Of a stretch of 45,000 bases of DNA, positions 28,981-40,621 are shown one piece after another. The notes under the pieces were generated by a model. It ran no database searches and was not told where the DNA came from. It saw only the letters and a list, made by a program, of their open reading frames with translations. Source of the DNA: Neocallimastix lanati (nom. inval.) (taxonomy: Eukaryota > Neocallimastigomycota > Neocallimastigomycetes > Neocallimastigales > Neocallimastigaceae); the NCBI GenBank assembly GCA_016946835.1, contig JACVTC010000030.1:545001-590000 (forward strand), in the 5' to 3' direction. How positions within the stretch are numbered: position 1 is the stretch's first letter; the number at the start of each line of letters is the position of its first letter. Made by a program: the position numbers and the translations under genes.

Positions 28981-29406
28981 GATATAAATTTAATATCTGA
29001 ATATATAAATATTCAAATATACAAATATGTTGCTACACATATTTGTTTTATATCAAAAAAAAACTACAATTATTATAAGAAATTAAATAATTATGATGAA
29101 ATTGAAAAAATTTTAAATAATCCTGAATATCTTTTTATTCAAACATTTGACATTTCTTCAGATGAACAATCAATTATGAATATTTGTTGTTTAATTTCAT
29201 TAGCGCATAATAATTTTAATTCATTTAAAATTAAAATATTACTACACACCTGTTTACCTTCATTTATGATTAAATATTATGATAGAAAATTTATATTTCA
29301 TGAAAAACATTGTAGATATATGCATACAAAAAATATTTTTAAAGTATTAAATTCAACTCCTCATACTTTGTTTAATAGTTATATAATTATTGATTATATA
29401 TATTAA
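28981..29406 (+). CDS. Unidentified open frame, possibly a partial gene
   Basis: Open from 28981 to a stop at 29404-29406 (141 codons) with no ATG until 29176. Composition is protein-like (DEIEKILNNPEYLFIQTFDI, EQSIMNICCLISLAHNNF, HTCLPSFMIKYYDRKFIFHE) rather than repeat-derived. A 3' splice site or truncation near 28975 could explain the missing start. Alternating helical segments are faintly ankyrin-like, but I do not recognise a family. It could be the 3' exon of a gene, or a relic. Confidence 0.4.
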   Translation, partial: DINLISEYINIQIYKYVATHICFISKKNYNYYKKLNNYDEIEKILNNPEYLFIQTFDISSDEQSIMNICCLISLAHNNFNSFKIKILLHTCLPSFMIKYYDRKFIFHEKHCRYMHTKNIFKVLNSTPHTLFNSYIIIDYIY

Positions 29407-29639
29407 TTTTATTTTATTTAATATATTATATAATATAATATATATAATAAAAAATAAAATATTATTCATATTTACTTTTTTTTTTAAACCAAAGAAAAAA
29501 ACATATATAAATTTTCATATTTAATAGTAAAACAAATACTAATATTAATTATTATAAAATGATTTTCATTCATTATAGCAATTTATCAAAAAAATATATA
29601 TATATATATATATATAACAAAATAACATTTAATATTACA

Positions 29640-29940
29640 ATGAAAATATATATATTATTTATATTTTTTTACTTATTTTCGCTAATAGTATTTTAGCTAA
29701 AATAGATAATAAGGAGTTTTGCTTGCATAATTATGATGGTATTACTAAAATAGTAAATCCATTTTATATGAATGCTAACAATGAGACAGTATATTTTGAT
29801 ACCATCGAAGAATATTCAAAATATATAGGTCCAACATGGTTTGGCGCGTTTCATATTGTGGCAATAGTACAGTTGTTAATAATGTTGGTCGTTATTTTAC
29901 TTACGTCGGTGATAATAAAAATAATAAACCATCCGATGAT
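29640..29940 (+). pseudogene. Secreted-protein gene remnant, frameshifted and cut off by LINE
   Basis: ATG at 29640 starts MKIYILFIFF, a signal-peptide-like core. A shift in the seven-T run at about 29664-29670 joins it to the frame ANSILAKIDNKEFCLHNYDG, then GITKIVNPFYMNANNETVYF and IEEYSKYIGPTWFGAFHIVA. A second shift near 29865 leads to NSTVVNNVGRYFTYVGDNKN and a stop (TAA) at about 29953-29957, where the LINE-F-like sequence has begun. The pattern (signal peptide, N-glycosylation-rich mature part) suggests a secreted or wall protein; the family is not recognised. Two shifts plus loss of the 3' end argue for a pseudogene. Confidence 0.55.
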
Positions 29941-30073
29941 TATGAAGTTTGGTAATTTGGAATACCTATCAAATAATAGCTCAAACGAACTACTTATAAT
30001 AGGTATTGCCCTTGTTAAGAATTCCGCCAAGCCCACAATTTTTGGAACAGGTGACTCAGATGAACCTTTGAAA

Positions 30074-30076
<3 letters not shown>
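29941..30076 (-). mobile_element. LINE fragment F1 (second subfamily)
   Basis: About 135 bp nearly identical to 32225-32360 in F2. On the minus strand it encodes KGSSESPVPKIVGLAEFL and AIPIISSSFELLFDRY. The 3' UTR part present in F2 is missing. It ends at GAAAAG where the poly(A) tail of copy E begins, so copy E appears to have inserted into it. Confidence 0.75.
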
Positions 30077-30107
<31 letters not shown>

Positions 30108-31816
30108 GGCAGCAAACTTGTTTCATCTTTATTAATTAAATATTTGATAAAATACATGTAATAAAAAGAAAAAAAAAGATAAAAAATAAACAAAAAAAAA
30201 AAAACACAAAATAAAATAAAATAATGGTATAATATATATTCTAGTTTCATTTAATTAATATCTGTAAGACTTCACAAGGGCATCATTATACTGGAGTTTA
30301 ATAATTAATTTTGACTTCACAATGTTAATCCTAATTTTAAGATACAAAATTATGATCTTCATTGGTAGCGCTAGCCTTGCTGGCCTGTCTTACTGTTTAC
30401 TTCAGCATTGACGCTCTTGGTAGTAGTAGTACGATTTGATTTGAACCTATTGAACAAAGACCATTGTTGGCCAATAGCAATAGGTATAATCGATTGAAGA
30501 AGAGCCGCAGTAACCACCAAGAATGGAGTATCAGAATAAGCACCTGATTTCATCTGGCACTTAAATAGATCCTCCCATTCCCTTGTACTATTATTAATAC
30601 TTCGACCTCCAAGAAGGAAATTAAACACTTTTTTACACACACTAGAATCAACATATACATTATTTTCAATACTATTACTAACATTACTATAACTATTATC
30701 ACTATTACTATTATTACTATTACTATTATTACTATTACTATTATTACTATTACTATTATTACTATAACTATTATCACTATTACTATTATTACTATTACTA
30801 TTATTACTATTACTATTATTACTATTACTATTATTACTATTACTATTATTACTATTACTATTATTACTATAACTATTATTACTATAACTATTATTACTAT
30901 TACTATTATTACTATTACTATTATTACTATTACTATTATTACTATTACTATTATTACTGTTGCTATTATCATTACTACTATTAACTATATCATTTGTTAG
31001 GTTGCCACGGTAAAAAGCATTATATAAAAATAAAATTTTATCATTAATTTTACTACGATTATGATTGAAAAAATGAACAATCAATTAACCAATGCTTTAT
31101 CCATTGTTTATTACTTTTACAACAAGGGACAAAAATTAGGACACATTTGATCTATTATTTTTTTGCAGCTTTGACAATTCTAGCATCTAATCTATATCCG
31201 CTTTCGTGCTCTCAATAGCCAATAGAAACCATAATGAAAGATCAGGATATTCATAACAAAGTTTTAATAAATTTTGATGTTTCTTCGAATCTATTTTTGT
31301 AATAAAATTCAGCTTTAATAGAATTGATTTTTATATCTCTTTTCTAATAAAAATCCTTGATTATATTATCGTTATTACCTCTTTTCTCTAGTTTACGTTT
31401 AAGAGTTCTACTTTCTTTCGTCCATGTATATTTTCTAGATTTTGGAATATTATTAACTAAATAGGAAATAATACAATTTTGAATCTTTCCATTTATCAAA
31501 ACATTTGACTTGAGACAATGCCCACTTAGCTGACAATGGAGTAATATTTAAATCTTTTGAAATAGAATATACTTTAATAAAAGATTTGGCTTTTTGTAAA
31601 CCTGCAATCCATCTTAATCCTTTATTAATTAATTTCTGAGTATTATTTGTTCTCGCTTTATTTGAACCAAGTAAAGGTGCAAAGTAAGAGACTTTACTAA
31701 GTACATAGGAGCTAATTATAATCTTCTTAAATGGAACCTTCTTAAGCATTTTTTTTTAACTTAGTTCTTGACGGTGCGCATAGAACAATATCACCTGCAA
31801 AGAGTCCACCACAACA
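30077..31816 (-). mobile_element. LINE copy E, 5'-truncated, with expanded ORF minisatellite
   Basis: Starts (3' end) at a 27-nt T-run followed by AACGGCAGCAAACTTG, as in copies A and B. It extends through the C-terminal block, a 15-bp minisatellite, the zinc-knuckle region and the RT thumb, stopping in sequence encoding the residues just before FADD (CCACCACAACA). Relative to copy B there is an internal deletion at ~31735, joining the region around 10460 to that around 10740. Many single-base indels break the frame (for example the ORFs at 30371-31084 and 31453-31749 are pieces of one). Dead copy. Confidence 0.85.
30655..30990. repeat. 15-bp minisatellite coding Asn/Ser inside LINE copy E
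   Basis: Units of TACTATTACTATTAT on the plus strand, i.e. SNSNN on the minus strand, repeated about 20 times with a few TAT and TCA variants. Copy B has only a handful of such units at 9645-9715, and copy A none. Confidence 0.9.
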
Positions 31817-31821
31817 TAGCT

Positions 31822-31826
<5 letters not shown>

Positions 31827-31868
<42 letters not shown>

Positions 31869-32394
31869 CAGGGAAGAGAATACACTTCCAAAACTTTATT
31901 AATTTTATTTTAAAAAATACATGTAGGTGAAAAGTACATTTGAAATTAAAAAATAAAAAATTAAAAAATAAAAAAATAAAAAAGCTCGAAAATACTATGT
32001 ATTTCGGCAAGTTGTACTATGCGGGAATTTTTCCCTTCCTATCAAATAAAAAAGAAATAAAACCTAGAAGTAACATCTTTAAAATAGATAGTGTGGTGTC
32101 CACTAAACTCTCCCCGAACTCATCATTTATTGAACTACTAGGGAGAGATTCATCCTTCGTAGCAATAGATGACGATCCTGTATTATCATTATGCCTTATC
32201 AGTACGACGTCGACGCTCTTGGATAAGTTTGGTATTTTGCAATACCTATCAAATAATAGCTCAAACGAACTACTAATGATAGGTATTGCACTTGTTAAGA
32301 ATTCCGCCAAGCCCACAATTTTTGGAACAGGTGACTCAGATGAACCTTTGAAAAGTAGTTCATTCAATTGTCTCTGTTCCCCACTATCGAAATG
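31827..32394 (-). mobile_element. LINE fragment F2 (second subfamily), 5'-truncated
   Basis: A 40-nt T-run (poly(A) tail on the minus strand), then AGACAGGGAAGAG and a 3' UTR containing CTTTATTAATT...AAATACATGTA, the tail motif seen in the other subfamily. Upstream is a frame of ~116 codons on the minus strand. TAGCTCATTT occurs at both borders (31817-31826 and 32395-32404), a candidate 10-bp target-site duplication. Confidence 0.75.
32017..32394 (-). pseudogene. C-terminal LINE polyprotein fragment (F2)
   Basis: Minus-strand frame ending in a stop at 32017 and open upstream of its first Met at 32367. Its segment VPKIVGLAEFLTSAIPII...FELLFDRYC aligns position by position with DTPFLVVTAALLQSIIPI...WSLFNRFKS of copies A, B and E. 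It is therefore taken as the same C-terminal domain in a diverged subfamily. No catalytic domain is left. Confidence 0.65.
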
Positions 32395-32404
32395 TAGCTC
32401 ATTT

Positions 32405-33794
32405 AAAACTAAAGTCCCACCAAAAGAATAGGATTAAAAATTGAATTAAAATGAGTATATATATATATATATATTATAAGTAATAAGGTCATTTTTTTTT
32501 CTTTTTTTTCTTTCTTGACACTATTATTTATAAATAAATAAATAGAAATTAAAAGTAAACACAAAATAAAAATAAAAAAAATTTTTTTTTTATTATTTCT
32601 ATCTTTTTTTTTTTTTTTTTATTAAAATTATTATAATATGCGATTATTATGTATGTAAATAAGTAAGTATAAAATGAAGATGAAAAATAAAAAAATTTTT
32701 TTTTCTTTTTTCTTTCAAATAAAGAAGAAAAAAGAAAATTATAAAATTAAAATAAGGAAAAAGCTTAAAAAATGAATAATAATAATAATAAAAAAATATT
32801 ATATAAATATATATATATATTATTTTCTTTTCTATTACTATTCAATTTTTTTTACCTTATTTTTATAATAGAAAATGTTTAAAATATTGTTTAAAATTTT
32901 AACTTAAAATGAAAAATAAAATAAAATAAAATAAAATAAAAATAATAATACTAAAATATATACATGATGAGATATTGTTTTATACATAATTTAAGTAGAT
33001 AAAAGATATTACCAAATATATATTTAATAAAATATTATTATTTTTTTTTAAAAAGAAAAAAAGTTAAATTTAAAAAATATTTAATTGTAAAATTTTCTTT
33101 TTCCTTTCCTATTTTTTTTTTTTAATTTTTTTTTTTTTAACATTAATGATCCGTTTCATGTAATTCTTAAAATAATATGATTTTTTTTTTTGTTGTTGTT
33201 CTATATATGATCTCTCTATATATTAGTTTCTTTATTTACATTATTAAAATCACTGATGCTAAATTGTTTTACTTTATAATTTTCTTCTATTTGTATATAA
33301 CTTTTACTGTCTGTAATTTCCTTTTTTTATTAAATTTTTTAAAAAAAAAAAATCATATATTATTAAGAAAGATTTTAAATTTTGAGCTATATATATAAAT
33401 ATTGTATATAATAATATAAATAATAATAATAAATTTAAAAGATTAATATTATTACTTTTATATATATATATTTTCTTATCATTATGATTAATATATTTAC
33501 TTTAATTTATGATTGTTTATAATTAATCTATACTTACTTTTATTTTAGGGTTATCTCTATCACTTCTTTATTATATTTTTATTTCGTCTATTAGGATTTC
33601 ATGTTTTTTTTTATAATTTTTTTTAAATTAAAAAAAAAAAAAAAACTCATCGATAAATATTAAAAAAAATTATTTTAAATAAAAATAGAAAAGTAAAAAG
33701 AGAAAAAAATAGAATAAGATTTTTTTTTATATATAAAAAAAAAGAAAAGAGAAGAAATAATTATTAAGATATAGAAAAAAAATAACTAAGGTGC
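32405..33794. other. AT-rich region without a gene
   Basis: Homopolymers and TA runs; probable 3' UTR and terminator region of the gene ending at 33795. The short hydrophobic frame at 33177-33398 (Phe/Ile/Leu/Tyr) reflects base composition. Confidence 0.6.
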
Positions 33795-35898
33795 TTAATT
33801 TAAAAGAGAAGCAGCGGAATTATCAGCTTCATCATTTCCAAATAATTGATCTGCAGCTGCACCTTCACTTTCACTAATACCTAAGCTTTCAGAAGAAGCT
33901 AAAAGTTCAGAAGAAGTTTTTGGTAATTCAGTTGTATCTTCACTGAAAGAATCCTTTCTATTAAAGTTCATGGAATGACGCTTATGAATAATAGAAGCAT
34001 GAGTTAAACCGTAAAGACCACGTTTACTTGGTGGTCTGTAAACACCAGAAGATGGTTTATTGTCATCAGTTTCTTCTTGACTAGTAGTACTACTATTAGT
34101 ACTTTTAGTGGAATAAGTTTTACTGCTATCTTCAACACCACCATTAGCTAAAAGAGTGAAAACCTTACGGAATTTCTTTTCTTCACTTTCAAGTTCTTCC
34201 TTACAACGGAAAGATTCATTCTTTATTAATTCCTTCATTAATCCACGGAAATCATCAATATTACCATAGTTTTCATAAATAATTTCTTCATCTAAATCAC
34301 AAGTTTGAAGAGCCAATTCCCAGAATTTATCGGCAGAGATAATGAATGGGTTACGATATTCCTTCCACCAAGCGAGCATATCTAATGTCTTTGTTAAGTG
34401 ATAGTCTGTCATACCAAGAGCTTCACGAGCATAATGAATTGGATATTTCTTACATGGACCACAGTAACGAAGGAATTGATTAATTAATGGATCTTCGTCA
34501 ACCATAACGTAATGAGCAGCAGCACCATATAATTCTGGTAAGTCAAAATACATAGCAATTTCATTCTTCTTATATGGAGTTAATTCACAAGCAATGCTAA
34601 GACGTTCAACGAATTCACGTTTTCTTTCTAATTCATTCAAGGTAGAAATTTTCTTATTGTTAGCCCCAATAACAGTATCATCAAGAGTTAAACCAGTTCT
34701 AGAGAGCTTCAATTCCTTAAAACCACTCTTTAATAATTCATCATCAGCAATTTCTCTTTGTTTTTGTTCTTCACGGTTAATAACATTGTTTGAAGTAGAA
34801 TAGAGTCTCTTCCAAATACGACTAACAACTCTACCAGAATCACCAAAACGATTATCCAACCAATCTAAAGTTAAAACTCTATGAATAAGTTCAATTAAAG
34901 TTTCTGAAGACCAATAACCATTTAAGGATAAACCACCTAAAATATTTACAAACTGATTAACACCCATAGGGTTGTTTGATTTGTTGACACAAGAGTAAAG
35001 ACGTTTCCATACGGTAATTAAACTGTCATCAAAAGTATCAGCAATAGCAGCTAATTTTTCCATTTTTTCATCATCAGGATCATTAAGTTTTATGCCACCC
35101 TTCCAATAAGCTCTTAAATAAGCAGCTTCTTGACCAACAAATTCAAAATCTCTGTTTTTCATAGCATAATGTTTTGGACATATAAGAGCTAGAGCTCTGT
35201 TAATATCACCTTCGGCTAATTTCCAGGCAGCACCAGCAATAGTATATGGTTCTAAATGGTAACGAAGAGAAACTAAAATTAAAGCAGTGTGTTCATCATC
35301 GGTTTCAAATGGGTTACCAAATTCCTTAGCCTTTTGAATAAATCTAATGACAAAACTAGTACTTAAACTTTCAACTGGACTTTCCTTTAAAATTTCTCTA
35401 ACTTCTAAAAACATTTTTTTCATGACGACATAGGTAATAATAGCCTTTAAAGATGAAGTATAAATATCAGCTTCTCTACCCTTTTCAAGAGCACCTTTAA
35501 TACTTTTGTTTGTACTTTCCCATTTTTCAAGAATTTCTTTTTGAAGATCTAATTCTTGTTTTGTTAATTCAACTAAGCTCTTTTTCTTATTTAACTTCAT
35601 CTTACTTCTCTAATTGTTATATATATATATTTTTTAAGAAAAAAAATATTTAATTAATAAAATGTTTTATCAGTTTTTTTAAAAATATAAATGAATAACA
35701 ATAATAAAAAAAAAATCTTTTAATTTTTAAAGAATAAAAATGAACAATCTTTAATTTTTTTTAAAGTATAAACAAAAATTCATTAAAGAAACTTACTCTT
35801 TTGTTTAACTTTTTAGTATTATTAACCTTCTTTTCCTTAAGATTGGAATTAGAAGGAGTGGAAGTTAATGTAGGTTGTTCAGTGTTTTCCTTGACCAT
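33795..35898 (-). CDS. Conserved-looking protein of unknown function, two exons
   Basis: I add a first exon: ATG at 35898, MVKENTEQPTLTSTPSNSNL...KKLNKR, donor GTAAGT after 35797. A ~187-nt intron leads to exon 2 from 35609 (acceptor TTAG, giving RSKMKLNKKK) or from 35600 (acceptor AAG, starting MKLNKKK); both keep frame. Total 635-638 aa. Base composition and codon use are strikingly more normal than in the surroundings, with almost no low-complexity sequence, so the gene is probably well expressed. The body (~40-520) looks all-helical, with aromatic/charged blocks such as WKLAEGDINRALALICPKHY, RVVSRIWKRLYS and DMLAWWKEYRNPF; WKRLYS occurs twice (about 220 and 300), hinting at an internal duplication. 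The tail has YRPPSKRGLYGL then a Ser/Glu-rich acidic end. No signal peptide or membrane span. I do not recognise the family. Confidence 0.85.
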
Positions 35899-37653
35899 TT
35901 TTTTAAGTCGTTTATTTCTTTCTTTTAATCAATTACTATTTAACAATATATATTTTTAAATTTAATTTTCTCTTTCTTCTTTTTTTTTTAGTAATACTTT
36001 TATCCTTAAATTTTGTATTTAATATTAATGATTTATATAAATAATGAGATTTAATATATTAAAAATGAAAATATGATAATTAATGAAAAATTAAATTTGA
36101 TAATCTAAATAAATATATTTTTTTGTTTGTTTTTTTAAAAAAAAAATTGTTTAAAGTTTTGAATATTCGATAATTATTAATAAAATATTAAAATACTAAA
36201 ATAAAACTATTAAAAATAAAAATTAAACGTTAATTTGTTCTAATTATATATATATATACAAATTAATTTTATTAAAAAAAATGTGATAATAAAAATACTA
36301 TAAACTAAAAAATATATAATAAAAAAATAAAATTAAATAAATATTAAAATAATAAATTTGAAGATTTTTCAATCTTTTTCTTCTTATGTAAAAAGTTAAT
36401 CTAATTTTTTAAAATAAAAATTAAATTATTATTTTTATTATAAATATTTTTATAATTAAAAAATATATATAAAAACAATAATATAATATTTTATATTTTT
36501 AAAGAATTATTTTAACTATTTTCTAAAAAAGAAATTTATTATTTTTTTCTTTTTTTCTTAATTAGGCTCTTTTTTTTTTTTTTTTTTTAGTTATTTTATT
36601 TGTTATGAATTTTTTTAAATTCTTTTTATTTTATTTTTGTTTTTCTTTTTATTTCCTTTATTTAATTTAAAGAAAAATATTTTTTTGTTTTATTGTTAAT
36701 TTATTTTATTTTAATTTTTTTTTTTTTTTTGCTATTTGAATTTTTCAAAATATATTTAATAAATTTTCTTTTCAATTTATTTTTTATATATCTTTTTTTT
36801 TCTAATAGTTATTAGATTAAATCTTTATTTCTAATAATGATGACTACTTTTTTTATTTATTTCTTAAACAATACTTGTTTATTGCTTTATAAGTACTAAT
36901 TTTATATTTTTGATATTTTTTTATATAAATAATAAAACTAAGTGTAAATTCCTAATTGTAATAAAATGTTTATATTTATAGTTTTATTATTTAATTTGAA
37001 TACTCTATAATATTATTTAAAGAAAATAAATAAAATTTATAGCAAAACTATGCTTTATTTGTAATATTCAATAAAAAATAAAAAAATTCTTTCGTTTTTC
37101 CTCTTTAAAAACAAAAATAAAAAAACAAAAAAAACAAATATTATGTACTATTTTTTTAAAAAAAAAAGTTTTTAAGTGTTATGTATTGTTTTACTACTTT
37201 TTTTTTCTATTTTTAAAAAGACAATTTTTGAATTATTGTTATATTAATAGACTATTTTCAAAATGTTATCTTTTTAATATTAATTTGTTTTTTTTTTATT
37301 TTTCTATTTTCTAATCTATGTAAATTATTTAATTATTTCCCATAAATATAGAATTAAAGCTGTTTTTATTATTAATGTAATTTAATAAAGTTTCAATCTA
37401 ATAATAAAAAAAAAAATTTCTTTTTGAAGAAAAAAAAAAAGGAAAAGCGAAAAAGTTTTCTTTTTATTTAATTACAGTAAAAAAAAATTTTTTTTTGTTA
37501 TTCTATTATATATTTTATATATTGATCATTATAAATTTTATATATGGTAAATTATATATTGAATATATATTTTATAATATATAATATAAAATTTTTTTAT
37601 AAATTATCATAAAAAGAAAATGTTTTTTTTTTTATAATGAATAAAAGAAATCC

Positions 37654-37688
<35 letters not shown>

Positions 37689-39182
37689 TTCATTTATTTA
37701 TTATTTATTATCTCAATTATTATTATTCAATTATTCATTTATTTATTTATTAATAAATACAGAAAAAAAACTTTTTTTTTTGTCTATTATATATATAGAT
37801 AACATATATTACAATATAATTAAAATTAAATATTTTATAGATAATAAATTGTCAATTTATTCTATTCTATTATTGATTATAGTTAATACATTTAACATAT
37901 TATATAATAATATATATTATAATATATAATATTTTTATTTCGTTATTCCAAAAATGATGAAAGTAAAAAAAATTTCCAATTGAAATTAATATATATGATT
38001 ATATTTTGAATTTTATTTCATATATATTTAAATATAAAATTTCTATATTATTTTTATATATGTAAAAATATCAAAATCGATTCTCTTTTAATTAAATCAT
38101 ATTATAAAAAAATTTTTTTTATTTATCTACTCTTGGTTAAATTAAGGATTATATTTCATATATTACAATGTACACTAATATAAATAAATAATTAAATTAT
38201 ATACTAACGTTTATATTTTATATATATTATTCATATCCTTTATTTAATATTTATTTATTTATTATTTATTATTTATTTATTTAATATTTATATATTTATT
38301 TATTAAATAGTCTTAATATTAGTAATAAATAATGAATTATAAATAATGAATAATTGACTATCTTTATATTTTAGTTTTAGTAAATATGAAGAAAAAATAT
38401 TATATATAAAAAATTTAATTAAAAATAAATAAGTAGATAAATAAATATTAAGTAAATAAATAAGTAGATGAATAAAATCAAATAAATAAATAAATAAGTA
38501 AATAAATAAATAAAAGATATTGAAGAACATATTTAAATTAATTAAATTAATTAATTAATTGTAATATAAAAATCTTTTCTTATGATTTTCTTTTTAATAA
38601 TTTAATAACATGTAATTCTTGTTCGTCATAACTCTTTTTTTATTAATAAATAAATAATTGAATAATTAATAATAAATAATAATAAATAAAATAAATAAAT
38701 AATCAATAATAAAAAAGAATATTTATTAATAAATAATAAATAATAAATAATAAAAGAGTATTTATTAATAAATAGTAATTAATAAATAATAAATAATAAA
38801 TAATAATAAAGAATAAATAATAATACTTCATTAGCTATTAATAAATAAGAAGTAAACTTTATTTTTATTTTCAATAAGAACGTTTTGTATAAAGAGAGTA
38901 TATTATAAGAAGGTTTTTTATTAAACACTAGTATCTAATATCTTTTGTTTTAAAACTTTTTATGTATAATAAATAATAAATAATTATTACTTATTATTTA
39001 CTACTTACTATTTATTATCTAATTATTAAATATTATATTATAAATGTACTATATTTTACTTATTTTATTAATATTATTGTCATATTATCCCTAATAATCT
39101 TTAATATAATTAAATTATTTTAAATTATTACTAATTTTTTATAGCAAAAATAAACAATAAAAAACATTAATTATTTATTATT
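35899..39182. other. Long AT-rich region without a recognisable gene
   Basis: Contains the probable promoter of the unknown-function gene in its first few hundred bases. The remainder is homopolymers, TA runs and (TTTA)n stretches (37660-37705, 38250-38300). No ORF, exon-like block or RNA motif is seen. Confidence 0.6.
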
Positions 39183-39192
39183 TTATTATTCC

Positions 39193-39476
39193 ATTATTTA
39201 TTATTTATTATTTATAATTTATTATATATTTATTATTTATTATTTATTATTTATAATTTATTATTTATTATTTATTATTTATTATTTATTATTTATTATT
39301 TATTATTTATTATTTATTATTTATTATTTATTATTTATTATTTATTATTTATTATTTATTATTTATTATTTATTATTTATTATTTATTATATATTATTTA
39401 TTATTTATTATTTATTATATATTATTTATTATTTATTATTTATTATATATTATTTATTATTTATTATTTATTAATT
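39193..39476. repeat. (ATTATTT)n array, left arm
   Basis: About 40 units of 7 bp, same unit and orientation as 22358-22917, with a few TATATTATT variants. Confidence 0.95.
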
Positions 39477-39930
39477 ATTATTCAATTATTTAATGTATGA
39501 ATAAGTTTTTATAATTTCTAGTTATGAGCCGTTCCTCCCTAAGAGATAAGCAGCAGTATTAAAGATATGAGGTAAAGGTGCTTGCCATCATTAAAAAAAA
39601 TGATTTCCTTTTTTAGTTGCTTTTTTTTTATTTTTTTCCATTATAAAAAAATGATTTCCTTTTTTATCTATTTAACTAAATCAATGTATGAATAATTAAT
39701 TAACTAAATAAATAAATTTAATAATGACATAAAAATCTTAATTTAAAATGCCATTAGTCTCATATATATATGAATAATTACAAATAAAATATAAAATAAT
39801 ATATAATTCTACATATTAATTATATTAATTATATTATTTTATTGAATATGTATATAAATTTTTAATATATTTTAATATAAATGGAATTGCTTTTTTAAAT
39901 GACTAAACCAAACTAAATAAATGTATAGAT
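39477..39930. other. Spacer between the two inverted heptamer arrays
   Basis: Holds a small GC-richer patch (39520-39590) and a duplicated block: AAAAAAATGATTTCC with its following T-run is present at 39594-39615 and 39645-39666. No ORF is seen. Confidence 0.6.
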
Positions 39931-40251
39931 AAATAATAAATAATAAATAATAAATAATAAATAATAAATAATAAATAATAAATAATAAATAATAAATAAT
40001 AAATAATAAATAAATAAATAATAAATAAATAAATAATAAATAATAAATAATAAATAATAAATAATAAATAATAAATAATAAATAATAGATAATAAATAAT
40101 AAATAATAAATAATAAATAATTGAATAATAAATAATAAATAATAAATAATAATAAATAATAAATAATAATAAATAATAAATAATAAATAATAAATAATAA
40201 TAAATAATAAACAATAAATAATAAATAATAAATAATAAATGATAAATGATA
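39931..40251. repeat. (AAATAAT)n array, right arm, inverted relative to 39193-39476
   Basis: About 45 heptamer units that are the reverse complement of the left array, with 4- and 10-bp length variants. The Tyr/Leu/Ile frame across it is an artefact. Confidence 0.95.
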
Positions 40252-40621
40252 AATAAAAAGAGTATTAATAAATAATACATGATAAATAATTGAATAAATA
40301 AATAATTAATTAATTATTTAATTAATTAAAAAGAGTATTTATTATTAATAAATGAATAATAAATAAATAAATGTTAATATTCTTAATGGTCTATATAATA
40401 TATATAATGTTTAAATAAAATCTATTATAATTAAATTATTTAATTATTAATTTAAAGTTTTTTTTAAAGTTTTTGGAATTATTTTATATTTAAATTACAA
40501 ATTTACAAATTAACCAAAAAAAGAATTTATTAATTTATTATTATTACAAATATATTTAATTTCAATCTCATAATTATTATTATTATCATATACTTGTTTT
40601 TTATTAAATATTATTTGTTTT

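Noticed and set aside
29723-30106. 127-aa plus-strand protein as an intact gene
   Set aside because: It starts at a non-ATG codon, its signal peptide is in another frame, and its second half is antisense LINE F1 plus poly(T).
31940-32431. 163-aa plus-strand ORF
   Set aside because: Antisense of LINE fragment F2, whose minus-strand frame matches the LINE C-terminal domain.
33177-33398. Small membrane protein
   Set aside because: Hydrophobic residues follow from AT-rich codons; no start context or conserved feature.
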